Below the pieces are notes generated by a model, which saw only the letters and a list, made by a program, of their open reading frames with translations, ran no database searches and was not told the origin of the DNA. 64,000 nucleotides of DNA, taken from Anaeromusa acidaminophila DSM 3853. Lineage in GTDB: Bacteria > Bacillota > Negativicutes > Anaeromusales > Anaeromusaceae. Shown here in pieces: positions 25,863 to 34,718 of this stretch. The stretch lies in NCBI RefSeq assembly GCF_000374545.1, contig NZ_KB894583.1, forward strand, positions 141,236 through 205,235, read 5' to 3'. A program made the position numbers and the translations under genes. Position 1 is the first letter of the stretch. Each line of letters begins with the position of its first letter.

Positions 25863-26807
25863 ATGAGAAAGCGTTTACAAAAAAGAAACTGGGGAATTGC
25901 GGTTCTGTGGAGTCTGCTAATGGTATTGTTGTATAACCCGATCGCGCTGGCAGAAGAAAATACAGTGGATAGGACTTATTTGCGCGATGTATACAAAACT
26001 ATGGCTTCTGTTCGGAGTGTGCACTATGATATAACGGCTAAAGGGGATAGTCCTAAGGGGGATCTTCAACTTGCCGCCAGTGGAGATTTACAGGGAAATC
26101 CGCTGAAGTTTAAACAGGACCTCAGCTTTTTATATCATGATCTATTGAATAAAGAAACGCGGTTTGAGGTAAAACAGTGCGGGGAAGCGGATCAGGAAAA
26201 CTTGGTAGTCTATATGCTCCAAGGTGATAAATGGCTCAAAAAAACAGTGCCCGTAGGGACTGCTTTGAGTAAAGCGCCCACGGAAGCGGAGCGAACAGCC
26301 GCTCAAGAAGAAATGATGCAGTATTTAAAATTGGTAAAAACGACTAGAGAAACACCTAGCTACAAGACATTGGAAATTACCCTGGATGCTATGAAACTCA
26401 GCGATGCGATGGAAGTCGCTATGCAGCAGCAAGCGCAGAAGTTGGTCGATCCCAAGCAAGGGGAAGAACTGAAAAAAGCGGCGGCGCTGATGCGGATCGG
26501 TTTGTTGGCGGCTGGGGATATTAAATATACCGTGAAAGTCGATAAAGCAACTAAGATGATAAAAGAAATCGAAATGGATCTTACTGGTCCGATTCGCAAA
26601 GGAGCTAGCTTGTTTTTGAATCTGGCCCCAGCGAAAGATCGGGAAGAAATGAACGATTTTATCCAAAAATCGACCTTGAACTTACAGGTAACTTATTCGA
26701 AATTTAATCAAACCGGTCCGGTGGATGTTCCGCAAGAAGCGAAGGATACAGCGCGGGAAATAGAAGTTAAAGGTAAAGAGGCGCTTGCGAAACCGGCGGT
26801 TAAGTAA
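25863..26807 (+). CDS. Exported DUF6612-like protein
   Basis: 314 residues with a long basic signal sequence (RKRLQKRNWGIAVLWSLL, cleavage probably after ALA near residue 32). The mature part has alternating strands and helices reminiscent of LppX/LolA-like folds: SVRSVHYDITAKGDSPKGDLQL, KETRFEVKQ, VYMLQGDKWLKKTV and KYTVKVDKATKMIKEIEMDLTG. This pattern is like the Firmicute family DUF6612, though the assignment is from memory of the pattern. No lipobox Cys is present. ATG 25863 has GGAGG eight bases upstream; an ATG at 25848 overlaps that site and is rejected. Monocistronic; terminator follows. Function unknown, perhaps lipid or envelope handling. Confidence 0.65.
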   Translation: MRKRLQKRNWGIAVLWSLLMVLLYNPIALAEENTVDRTYLRDVYKTMASVRSVHYDITAKGDSPKGDLQLAASGDLQGNPLKFKQDLSFLYHDLLNKETRFEVKQCGEADQENLVVYMLQGDKWLKKTVPVGTALSKAPTEAERTAAQEEMMQYLKLVKTTRETPSYKTLEITLDAMKLSDAMEVAMQQQAQKLVDPKQGEELKKAAALMRIGLLAAGDIKYTVKVDKATKMIKEIEMDLTGPIRKGASLFLNLAPAKDREEMNDFIQKSTLNLQVTYSKFNQTGPVDVPQEAKDTAREIEVKGKEALAKPAVK

Positions 26808-26850
26808 GCATAAGCAGGCGTTAGTGTTCGGAAGAAAAAGACACAATACC

Positions 26851-26882
26851 AGCGAGTCATTGAAAAATGGCTCGCTTTCGTC
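26851..26882 (+). terminator. Terminator after the exported protein
   Basis: AGCGAG-T-CATT pairs with AATG-G-CTCGCT, then TTTCG. Confidence 0.6.
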
Positions 26883-26951
26883 TATGCGTGTGATAGCATA
26901 ACTGTCTTTTCGGCGTATGATTTTATAGATAATCGACAAAAGGAGATTCTA

Positions 26952-27920
26952 ATGGCCAAAGTACATGCTTCGCCAAGCTATTTGCAATCAAAAGCCATTG
27001 CTAATCTGTTTTTAGCAAGTCTGTTCGTTTTACCATTGCTCTTGTACTTCTATTTCTTTTTTAAATATAGCTTTCATTTTGACGTTTATTTTCATTTGAT
27101 TCCGGTGTTGCTTACCGTTCCTGCTAACTTTTATCTGCAAAAAGCCTTTAAACTCTTTTCGGGGGCTAGGGGTGAAAGCGATGCCAAGAAGTATCTTGGA
27201 AAACTACCCAGCGACTATTGCGTTTTTAGCAATTTTCATTTGCAGTATGAAGGAAAAGAATGTGAGATCGATCTGCTGGTAATAGGAAGTAACGGGATTT
27301 TTGCCGTTGAAGTTAAAAATCACAAGGGGAAGATATCGGGTGAAGCGGATGCAGACTATTGGGAGCAAAAAAAGACAGGGAGACAAGGCGGCGTTTACAC
27401 TGCGAAGATGAAAAACCCGATTAAGCAAGTAAAACGCAGTGTATACATTCTTTCCCGGATTCTAGAGGAAAACCAAGTGCGATTTTGGATTACTCCGATG
27501 GTTTTTCTAACAAACCAACCTTCTGGAGTGGATGTTGAAAGTAATAAGGTATATACTTGCGGGAAGTCGCTTGTTTATGAGATAGAGAATACTAAGGCGC
27601 GGGAAACCTTAGGTCACAAAAAAATGAGTCGGTTGAAAAATGTGCTGCTGCAAGAAGATTCCAAATCTAGCAGAACCTCGTTCGTATCTGAAGTGATTTT
27701 TACGAAAAACAATGCAATCGCGGCTGTTCTTTTTGCGGCAGTGTTGGGAGTTTATTCGCAGCTTCCTTATGGAAATGGTAGACACGTACAGTCTTTTAAG
27801 ATGGAAGCAGGACAAGGTCGTATGGAGAGCAATCTATTCTTGGGAGAATATCAAAAACTAAAGGAAGAAGTCGAGCGGAGACAGGCTGAGCAGGAACAAA
27901 GAGTGAAAAAGGCATATTAA
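26952..27920 (+). CDS. NERD domain (nuclease-related) membrane protein
   Basis: 322 residues. Two N-terminal membrane segments (ANLFLASLFVLPLLLYFYFFF and FHLIPVLLTVPANFYL) are followed by a NERD domain at about 75-200 with the PD-(D/E)XK-like core CEIDLLVIGSNGIFAVEVKNHKG, in which Asp and the E-x-K triad are intact, so nuclease activity is possible. A third hydrophobic segment lies near residue 260 (AIAAVLFAAVLGVYSQL), and the C terminus is a charged coiled coil. AAAAGGAG precedes ATG 26952. Known NERD proteins are poorly characterised; some act in DNA processing or defence. Neighbours give no clear role. Confidence 0.82.
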   Translation: MAKVHASPSYLQSKAIANLFLASLFVLPLLLYFYFFFKYSFHFDVYFHLIPVLLTVPANFYLQKAFKLFSGARGESDAKKYLGKLPSDYCVFSNFHLQYEGKECEIDLLVIGSNGIFAVEVKNHKGKISGEADADYWEQKKTGRQGGVYTAKMKNPIKQVKRSVYILSRILEENQVRFWITPMVFLTNQPSGVDVESNKVYTCGKSLVYEIENTKARETLGHKKMSRLKNVLLQEDSKSSRTSFVSEVIFTKNNAIAAVLFAAVLGVYSQLPYGNGRHVQSFKMEAGQGRMESNLFLGEYQKLKEEVERRQAEQEQRVKKAY

Positions 27921-28265
27921 TGTGCTTCTCTGTCCTGTGAATAGACATGAGGAATTGTTCAGTGTTATTTCAAAAATAGCTATCGATTACAGCGATGCTT
28001 ATAAAAAATAGTAAGAAAATCAAGGCTTTGCGGATTTTGCTGCAAAGCCTTTTTGTCGTTTGCTAAAGAGTCGTACAACATATAGGATTTTTTCCTACGT
28101 GTTTTTCATTTCTTTTCTGATAGTCAAAGAAGCCATATTGTGTGACAATTCAGAAGGAGATAAGCAGGAATAAAAAAAGGAAGGAGGACTAGCGCGGTTA
28201 TCATTTTTGATATTTGCGGCTTTTCTGAGACAATCAAAATTTAGAGAAATGAGGTAGATTTGATT
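27921..28265. other. Intergenic region before the OPA transporter
   Basis: Holds the repeated terminator (28022-28056) and an A+T-rich stretch with scattered promoter-like words (TTGATA near 28207), none with a convincing partner. No gene seen. Confidence 0.4.
28022..28056 (+). terminator. Terminator, near-copy of 25575-25610
   Basis: CAAGGCTTTGC pairs with GCAAAGCCTT around GGATTTTGCT, followed by five Ts. Confidence 0.85.
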
Positions 28266-29612
28266 ATGGGAGCTCTTTGGAACTTCTTTAAATCTGGGCC
28301 GAATGCAACTCCGCTGACAGATGAAAAAGAAATCAAATCCAAGTTTAATTTATTCCGTTGGCAAGTATTTGGTTCTATTACCATTGGTTATGCTTTGTTT
28401 TATGTATTGCGTCTTAATTTTTCGGTTATCAAAAAACCTCTTATGTCTATGGGCATTTTGAATGCACAGCAATTGGGCCTTATGGGTTCAGTATTCTTCA
28501 TTACGTATGGTATTGGCAAATTCACCAACAGCTTTTTGGCAGATAGGGTTAATAATAAACGCTTTTTCGCTTTCGGACTTTTTATATCTTCAGTTGCCAG
28601 TACGCTGATGGGTTTTTGTAACGAATTTATGCCTTTGGTGGTTTTATGGGGCATTAATGGCTGGTTCCAGTCCTTTGGCGCTGGTCCTTGCATCGTAGCC
28701 CTGAACCAATGGTTCACCAACAAAGAACGCGGCACATACTATGGTATTTGGTTTACTAGCCATAATCTTGGTGCAGCCTTTACGTACTTGGTAACCGCTG
28801 TGTTGGTTACTTCCTATAGCTGGCAGATGGGCTTTATCGTTCCGGGCGTTGTTTGTGCGATCGGTTCGCTGGCGATTCTGTTCTTCATGCATGACCGCCC
28901 GGAAACCAATGGTTTGCCGAATGCGGAAGTATATCGCGGCGGCGTACAGCCGACAGCTATTAAAACGGATAAGACCGTTGCGCAGTTGCAATGGGAAGTT
29001 GTTAAGAATCCGGCTGTTTGGATTCTTGGTTTGTCCAGTCTCTGCTGCTATATTACCCGCTATGCTATCGAAAGCTGGGGCGTAGTTTATTTGACCGCAG
29101 CTAAAGGCTATTCAACGGTTGGCGCTGCAGGCGTACTTGGCGGTATGCAGATTGCCGGTATTCTTGGCGCTATGACTTGCGGTCTTTTCTCGGATAAATT
29201 TTTCAACCATAAACGCAACATGCCTTGCTTGATTTACGGTGTGCTGTATGCCGGTTCGGTTGCGGCATTCCTGTGGGCGCCGCCGAGCTTTACCATGGAT
29301 ATGGTCAGCTTGTCGGTTTACGGCTGGGTAATGGGCGCATTGGTGTGCTACTTGGGCGGCCTGATGGCGGTTGACATTGTGCCGAAGCGCGCAACTGGCG
29401 CTGCAATGGGTATGATTGGTTTGCTGAGTTATGCTGGTGCGGCTCTTCAAGAAGCGGTCAGCGGCTACTTTATCAATGCCCATATGACGATTGTCGAAGG
29501 CCAAAAGATCTATGACTTCACCTATGCTGGTTACTTCTGGGTAGGCGCTGCAGTGGTTTCCGCCCTGCTGGCCTTGTTGGTTTGGAATGCCAAACCGAAA
29601 GAAGTAGTTTGA
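28266..29612 (+). CDS. OPA-family organophosphate:phosphate antiporter (GlpT/UhpC/PgtP type)
   Basis: A 448-residue twelve-helix MFS protein. Family features are FYVLRLNFSVIKKPLM in helix 1 (the OPA signature region), GKFTNSFLADRVNNKRFF (motif A), ALNQWFTNKERGTYYGIWFTSHNLGAAFTYL and the second-half SDKFFNHKRNMP. These carriers exchange phosphate for glycerol-3-phosphate, hexose phosphates or phosphoglycerates; the R-L-N-F-S-V-I-K variant is closest to UhpC-like members, some of which sense rather than transport. ATG 28266 is ten bases after GAGGT; TTG 28260 is too close. No kinase or regulator adjoins. Strong terminator follows. Confidence 0.88.
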   Translation: MGALWNFFKSGPNATPLTDEKEIKSKFNLFRWQVFGSITIGYALFYVLRLNFSVIKKPLMSMGILNAQQLGLMGSVFFITYGIGKFTNSFLADRVNNKRFFAFGLFISSVASTLMGFCNEFMPLVVLWGINGWFQSFGAGPCIVALNQWFTNKERGTYYGIWFTSHNLGAAFTYLVTAVLVTSYSWQMGFIVPGVVCAIGSLAILFFMHDRPETNGLPNAEVYRGGVQPTAIKTDKTVAQLQWEVVKNPAVWILGLSSLCCYITRYAIESWGVVYLTAAKGYSTVGAAGVLGGMQIAGILGAMTCGLFSDKFFNHKRNMPCLIYGVLYAGSVAAFLWAPPSFTMDMVSLSVYGWVMGALVCYLGGLMAVDIVPKRATGAAMGMIGLLSYAGAALQEAVSGYFINAHMTIVEGQKIYDFTYAGYFWVGAAVVSALLALLVWNAKPKEVV

Positions 29613-29638
29613 TTATAACTAGGTAATTAACTAAAGGT

Positions 29639-29682
29639 AAGAGGCTATGATCCTTCTGGATAGGATCATAGCCTCTTTTTTG
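29639..29682 (+). terminator. OPA transporter terminator
   Basis: AAGAGGCTATGATCC pairs with GGATCATAGCCTCTT around a 9-nt loop, then a T-run. Confidence 0.9.
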
Positions 29683-29788
29683 CCCCCAAGGGCATGGGGG
29701 TGAAGAATTTAAAAGGAGTTTTCTTTTGTTATGGTGAATATTAAAAATACATAATTTCGTGTGAATATTGCGTTAGGGAGTTGATGCT

Positions 29789-31843
29789 GTGTCAATTCGC
29801 CAAAAAACGTTTTTCATATGCGCAGGTTTTGCTTCTGTTGGGCTACTAACATTGGTGATTTTAGTGCGGTTATTTTTTGGCACTCATATGGAGAATGTGG
29901 AACGTCAGGCTGTTACTAGGGATGCAGAGCGGATGGTGCGCGCAGTGGCCTATGAGGTGGATTCTGTATCCGACTTTACCGCTGACTGGGCGGAGTGGGA
30001 TGATATGTATGCATATCTGCAGGACGGCAATGAGGAATTTGAAGAAGCGAACCTGACTAAGTCTGTTTTTCAGCAGCAAAAGCTGAATTGGATGGCTTTA
30101 GGCGATAAAGAGGGAACTCTTTTGTTTTTGCGGACCTATGATGGAGAACAGGAGACGTTCTGGCCGGCGGCGCCGCGGGAACAGGAAATCGTACGGCAGT
30201 TGCTTGCACGAACTGCGAAGCAGGATCAAAATTCTCTTACTGGTGTATTGCGGCTGCCGCAAGGGCCGCTGCTTTTCTCTGTTCATCGTGTCATGGATTC
30301 CAAGAAAACGGTGCAAGGGGATGGTTGGCTATTTATGGGGCGTTACTTAGGGGCGTTTCCGGGCGGGCCTATTCAGTGGACTGTTGACGGGCAGGTTTCT
30401 TGGAGTACGGCAGAGGGAACGGGGGTTACGGCTTGGCTAGATGAGCAAGGCTACAAAAACGTCCTTTTTCGTCTCTGGAACGACGAAGAGAAAAATTATG
30501 CAGAAGCAGATTTGGCAGATGTTTTGGAAGAAGGTTATTTGCAACTGCATTTGGAAGAAGAGCGGATTTACTATCGCCAAAGCGTGTCTATGTTTTGGAA
30601 ACTAGTAGCGGTATTGGCGGCGATGATGGTTTTTGGCGGCGTAGGTACGTATTTTCTGATGGAATGGCTGGTTTTGCGCCGGGTAACGAAGCTGACTCGT
30701 TATTTAGAGACAATCCAGGATTTTTCCCGGGAGTTTTCGACGCTGCCGGTGAAGGGGAACGACGAGATCGCGGTACTGACAAAGAAACTACAGCAAATGC
30801 TGCGGCAGCTTTGGGATAATCATCAACAGATGCAGTATCTTGGTTGGTATGATGGGTTAACAGGCGCCCGTAACCGCTTGGCTTATGAAGCGGATTTGCA
30901 GCAGCGGGCTGCGGCGAATGCTTCAACGCCATTAGGATTGATTCTTTTTGATATTGACGGCCTGAAGCTGGTCAACGACGCCTTGGGGCATGATAAGGGT
31001 GATGAGCTTTTACGCAACATGGTGCAGACGGTAAAAACAGTGGTGCAAGATCGAGGAGAACTATACCGGATTGGCGGGGATGAGTTTGTTTTTGTTATGC
31101 AAGATCTTGAAGAAGAGACGTTGCATGGCTATGCGGAAGTGTTGCGGAAGCGCCTTGGCTTTGTAGCGTTGGAGGGCGGTATTCCGTTTAGTGTATCCAT
31201 CGGTTTTGCCTGGGGAGAGCAAAACCGGGAAGGCGAGCTCACGCGAAGTGCGGACCGCATGATGTATGGTGAGAAGCTTTTTCGGCAGCATAGCCGCTGC
31301 AATGAGGTGGTGCAGTCTTTGCGGGAGGCCTTGGCGGCACGAGATCATATTACGGAAGGACATGCCGGGCGTTTAGGCGAGCTGGCAGTGGCTGTGGCCA
31401 GACGAATTGAAAGCCCCTTGGAGTCGCTGGGAGATTTGCGATTGTTAGCGGAATTCCATGATGTAGGGAAGATTGGCGTGCCGGACCGAATTTTGAACAA
31501 ACCGGGACGTCTGGAACCAGACGAGTGGAAGGAGATGCGTAAACATAGCGAGATCGGCTATCGTATTGCGCAAGCGACACCAACGCTGCAGCCTATTGCG
31601 AGTTTCATTTTGCACCATCATGAATGGTGGGATGGCCAGGGATATCCGTTGGGACTGGCTGGCGACGAGATTCCCTTGGCCTGCCGTATTTTGTCAATCG
31701 TTGACGCATATGACGCTATGACGAATGACCGTCCGTACCGCAAGGCTATGTCGAAAGAGGAAGCCTTGGCAGAACTAAGAAGAGGTGCTGGTAGACAGTT
31801 TGATGCGCAGCTAGTGGCTGCTTTTGAAGAAGTTTTACAATAA
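29789..31843 (+). CDS. CHASE4-GGDEF-HD-GYP bifunctional c-di-GMP protein
   Basis: 684-residue membrane protein likely to make and break c-di-GMP. TM1 is about residues 10-31; an extracytoplasmic CHASE4 domain follows with its ADWAEWDDMYAYL signature (about 65-77); TM2 is about 267-290; a short HAMP-like linker; then GGDEF (about 345-510) with YRIGGDEFVF intact (GGDEF near 429-433), and an HD-GYP domain with EFHDVGKIGVPDRILNK (His557-Asp558) and HHHEWWDGQGYPLGL (GYP near 618). Both catalytic motifs are intact, so net activity depends on the signal. Start is GTG 29789, eight bases after TTAGGGAG; the nearby ATG 29784 is out of frame. Followed by a haem-based chemoreceptor. Confidence 0.93.
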   Translation: MSIRQKTFFICAGFASVGLLTLVILVRLFFGTHMENVERQAVTRDAERMVRAVAYEVDSVSDFTADWAEWDDMYAYLQDGNEEFEEANLTKSVFQQQKLNWMALGDKEGTLLFLRTYDGEQETFWPAAPREQEIVRQLLARTAKQDQNSLTGVLRLPQGPLLFSVHRVMDSKKTVQGDGWLFMGRYLGAFPGGPIQWTVDGQVSWSTAEGTGVTAWLDEQGYKNVLFRLWNDEEKNYAEADLADVLEEGYLQLHLEEERIYYRQSVSMFWKLVAVLAAMMVFGGVGTYFLMEWLVLRRVTKLTRYLETIQDFSREFSTLPVKGNDEIAVLTKKLQQMLRQLWDNHQQMQYLGWYDGLTGARNRLAYEADLQQRAAANASTPLGLILFDIDGLKLVNDALGHDKGDELLRNMVQTVKTVVQDRGELYRIGGDEFVFVMQDLEEETLHGYAEVLRKRLGFVALEGGIPFSVSIGFAWGEQNREGELTRSADRMMYGEKLFRQHSRCNEVVQSLREALAARDHITEGHAGRLGELAVAVARRIESPLESLGDLRLLAEFHDVGKIGVPDRILNKPGRLEPDEWKEMRKHSEIGYRIAQATPTLQPIASFILHHHEWWDGQGYPLGLAGDEIPLACRILSIVDAYDAMTNDRPYRKAMSKEEALAELRRGAGRQFDAQLVAAFEEVLQ

Positions 31844-31968
31844 AATATTAAAACGGAAAGGAAATTGGCTTTTAGAAGCGAAATGAAAATATAGTATACG
31901 AGGTGTGCTTATGTAATCGCACGGAAAGCGGTTACCTTGGGCTATAAGGGCAAGAGGAGGACGTAAGG

Positions 31969-33252
31969 ATGTTTGGCAGAGGGAAAAGAGAAACAAGCGG
32001 CACTATTGTTCCGGGAAGTTATTCGGTGAGTAATCCAATCGCCAGGAAATTCTTAGCGTTAGATAATGCGACCCTAGGGCATTTGGAGTGCTTGAAACCG
32101 ATTATTGAGGGGAATTTGGATCCGATTGCCAATGAGTTTTATCGGCGTTTGACCGATGTGCCGGAAGTAGAGGCTTTTATTAAGCAGCATTCTACCGTGG
32201 AACGGCTTAAAGTGACTTTGAAGCAATTGCTGCAAAAGCTGTATGTGACGAATATTACGCCGGAGTATATGGCGAACATGCACCGGGTCGGTGAAGTACA
32301 TAATCGTATTAAATTGCCTGCGGATTGGTTTATCCTGGCATGCGGAGCCTTGCGACACGTATTGGTTCCTCATATCGTGCGAGCATACGGCAGAGATGCA
32401 ACGAAGCTGACTTTGGTGCTGCAAGCATTGGATCAGATTATGCAGTTGATCGAAGCGGAAGTAAACCAGTCTTTCATTGAATCCTTTGCGAAGGAATTGG
32501 ACAAAAAAGAAGAACTGGAAGCGTTAATGGAAGAGCAAACTGCTTTGGTTAGAAAGGTGCAGGATTCCAGCCAGACCTTAGCGGCGACGGCGGAGGAGAC
32601 GACGGCATCAGCTTCCCAAATGGCGCACGCTTCGGTGCAGATTATGGACGCTTCTGAACATGCGAAAAATGCAGCGGAAGAAGCGCGGGCGAGCGCTGGC
32701 GAAGGCGAACGGCTTTCCAGAGAAACCCTGGCTCAGGTGGAGGCGATGGTGGCCTCCAACCAGGAAGCGCAGGAAAAAGTGGCGTCCCTTGAGGCTACTT
32801 CGCAGGCTGTTGGGAATATTGTGGAAACCATTACTGGCATTGCCGGCCAAACGAACTTACTGGCGCTGAATGCGGCTATTGAAGCGGCTCGCGCAGGGGA
32901 AGCCGGACGCGGCTTTGCCGTGGTGGCGGAGGAAGTGCGGAAGCTAGCGGAACAAAGTCGTTCGGCGGCTAACGAAATTGTTGAGCTGATTCAACGCAAC
33001 AATGCATCTACTGGCGAAGTGGTTTCCAGTATGGCTCAACAGGCGGAAACCATGAATCGTGTGGGTACGGCAGTTAATGAGACCGCTGGGAGAATGACGC
33101 AGATCATGGGATCCATTGCTAATAATTACAAGCAGGTGGAACATATCAATACGGCAGTCGCCAGCTTGGTGGAAACCTCGCATGAGATTGAAAAAGCGTC
33201 GGATGAAGTAGCCGGAGCGGCTACCGATTTGTCGGCTATGGTTGTAAAATAA
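31969..33252 (+). CDS. Globin-coupled methyl-accepting chemotaxis protein (HemAT-like)
   Basis: A soluble 427-residue oxygen-sensing chemoreceptor. Residues about 20-180 form a sensor globin with the proximal haem ligand His111 in [16 protein letters not shown], the conserved H-x-x-I-x-L-P-x-x-W pattern of HemAT proteins. There are no membrane segments. The C-terminal part is a standard MCP signalling coiled coil with [41 protein letters not shown] at its tip. GAGGAGG precedes ATG 31969. In a presumed strict anaerobe this would direct cells away from oxygen. It follows the CHASE4 protein by 125 nt and may form its own unit. Confidence 0.94.
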   Translation: MFGRGKRETSGTIVPGSYSVSNPIARKFLALDNATLGHLECLKPIIEGNLDPIANEFYRRLTDVPEVEAFIKQHSTVERLKVTLKQLLQKLYVTNITPEYMANMHRVGEVHNRIKLPADWFILACGALRHVLVPHIVRAYGRDATKLTLVLQALDQIMQLIEAEVNQSFIESFAKELDKKEELEALMEEQTALVRKVQDSSQTLAATAEETTASASQMAHASVQIMDASEHAKNAAEEARASAGEGERLSRETLAQVEAMVASNQEAQEKVASLEATSQAVGNIVETITGIAGQTNLLALNAAIEAARAGEAGRGFAVVAEEVRKLAEQSRSAANEIVELIQRNNASTGEVVSSMAQQAETMNRVGTAVNETAGRMTQIMGSIANNYKQVEHINTAVASLVETSHEIEKASDEVAGAATDLSAMVVK

Positions 33253-33318
33253 GCAAGGTGCAGAAACTAGAGTGAAAAAGCGCTTGCTTTCTATGAACTA
33301 AATTACAAAGTGGTAGAA

Positions 33319-33358
33319 GGAAACGGATAGCCAGTGAGGCTGTTCGTTTCTTTTTTTG
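33319..33358 (+). terminator. HemAT-like gene terminator
   Basis: GAAACGGATAGCC pairs with GGCTGTTCGTTTC around AGTGA, then seven Ts. Confidence 0.85.
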
Positions 33359-33467
33359 TAAAAAAACATAGTGTAACGGAAAAAAACGCAATATCCAAGA
33401 AAAATCCAAGGAAATAAAGGCATAATAAAAATAGGTGAGTTATCAATCAAATTAAGGGGGCATAAAA

Positions 33468-33866
33468 ATGCAAATTGGTTCTGTGAGTAGTACAGCAAGC
33501 AGTATGCAGCAAACACTTAGTAAAAGCTCGTCTAGCAGTTCGAGTTCTTCGAGTAGCTCGGACTCTACTCTGGAAAAATTGAAACAGCAAAAAGCGCAGA
33601 TTGAAAAGCAAATTGAGAATCTGAAGGAACGCATTAAAAACGACAAAGATAATCAGGCGTTGCAGCAACAACTGCAACAGCTTCAGTCTCAACTCCAAGA
33701 AGTCAATTCGGAGATTGCCGATGCGGAAAACAGCAGCAGTTCAAGCAATGCTAGCGGTAGCCCGAAAGGGGCCGCTCCGGCAAGTGCGCCGCCTGCTTCC
33801 GGGGGCGGGACGGGAGCCTCCGCTTCGGGGACGGTTTCTGCGAGCAAAGTGGATATTCAAGCTTGA
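33468..33866 (+). CDS. FlxA-like coiled-coil protein
   Basis: 132 residues, hydrophilic and cytoplasmic. After a Ser-rich start (residues about 5-32, including twelve consecutive Ser) comes a coiled coil at about 34-88 with KLKQQKAQIEKQIENLKERI and LQQQLQQLQSQLQEV, and then a disordered Ser/Gly/Ala/Pro tail. This matches the layout of FlxA-like proteins, which are often under flagellar sigma control; E. coli FlxA has unknown function. The purine-rich AAGGGGG before ATG 33468 is the ribosome-binding site. Its location before a two-component cluster and the flagellar genes supports a motility-linked regulon. Function not known. Confidence 0.7.
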   Translation: MQIGSVSSTASSMQQTLSKSSSSSSSSSSSSDSTLEKLKQQKAQIEKQIENLKERIKNDKDNQALQQQLQQLQSQLQEVNSEIADAENSSSSSNASGSPKGAAPASAPPASGGGTGASASGTVSASKVDIQA

Positions 33867-33872
33867 ATTCGA

Positions 33873-33913
33873 TGTCGTGGGGCGGTTGCCGGGCAGGCAA
33901 TCGCCCCACGACA
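33873..33913. other. 18-bp stem hairpin without T-run
   Basis: 33873-33890 pairs with 33896-33913 (17 Watson-Crick pairs and one G-T) around loop GGGCA. Neither strand has a T-run after it, so it is not a standard intrinsic terminator. It lies just after the FlxA-like gene. Confidence 0.7.
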
Positions 33914-33925
33914 AAGGAAGCTTGG

Positions 33926-33954
33926 TTGACAGAGCGCATATGGCATGGTACTTT
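33926..33954 (+). promoter_or_regulatory. Promoter of the regulator-kinase-regulator cluster
   Basis: TTGACA (33926-33931), 17-bp spacer ending in TGG (extended -10), TACTTT (33949-33954). Confidence 0.65.
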
Positions 33955-34040
33955 CATATAAAATATTAAGAAGGCAGGCTGCAGGGAAGCGGCTGTGTAC
34001 GAAAGCAAGGAGCGTGTTTTCGTAGAAGGAATGGGAACTT

Positions 34041-34718
34041 ATGAGACTGCTGCTTGTAGAAGATGAACCTAAGCTCTTGGAAGCGTTAGAGTATTTATTG
34101 AAGCGAAACGGTTATGCTGTCGATACGGCGGCGGATGGGGATAGCGCTGTGGATTTGGCTGCTAGCGATGTCTATGATCTGCTGGTCTTGGATTGGATGC
34201 TTCCCGGTCGTAGTGGTTTGAGTATTGTACAGGAATTGCGTAAGAGCGGCATAGCTGTGCCGGTTTTGTTTTTAACGGCGCGAGATTCGCTGGAGGATCG
34301 GGTGGCTGGCTTGGATGCCGGTGCGGATGATTATTTGGTAAAGCCTTTCTCGACCGAGGAACTTTTGGCCCGCCTGAGGGCGTTATGGCGAAGAAAAAGC
34401 AAAAACTTTTTGGGAAATACGATTGCAGTAAATGAATACACTTTGGATCCCTTAAAGGGAGAAGTGAAAACAGATACGGAAATTATTCGCTTAAGTGTCA
34501 AAGAAACCCAACTTTTGGAGATGCTTATGCTGAATTACGATAAGGTAATTAGTAAAGAGCGCTTGTTTGAACGCGTATGGGGATATTGTTCGGACGCGGA
34601 GGTATCTAATGTAGAGTTGTACGTCCATTATTTGCGAAAAAAGCTAAACACTTGGCGCATTCGCACGGTGCGCGGCGTAGGCTACTATTGGCAGAATGGA
34701 GAAGGGCATGTTTCGTAG
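34041..34718 (+). CDS. OmpR-family response regulator
   Basis: 225 residues: receiver domain (1-115) with acidic pocket Glu8-Asp9, phospho-acceptor Asp51 in LLVLDWMLPG, Thr in LFLTARD and Lys in YLVKPFS; then a winged-helix DNA-binding domain (130-222) with KETQLLEMLMLNYDKVISKERLFERVW and RTVRGVGYYW. All phosphotransfer residues are intact. It overlaps the following histidine kinase gene by 11 nt and is almost certainly its partner. GGGAACTT is the weak site before ATG 34041. Close to QseB/CopR-like subgroups by pattern, but signal and targets are unknown. Confidence 0.93.
   Translation: MRLLLVEDEPKLLEALEYLLKRNGYAVDTAADGDSAVDLAASDVYDLLVLDWMLPGRSGLSIVQELRKSGIAVPVLFLTARDSLEDRVAGLDAGADDYLVKPFSTEELLARLRALWRRKSKNFLGNTIAVNEYTLDPLKGEVKTDTEIIRLSVKETQLLEMLMLNYDKVISKERLFERVWGYCSDAEVSNVELYVHYLRKKLNTWRIRTVRGVGYYWQNGEGHVS

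Noticed and set aside
31844..31968. Possible c-di-GMP riboswitch upstream of the HemAT-like gene
   Set aside because: Some paired segments but the conserved GEMM nucleotides (GCAAAGC etc.) are absent.
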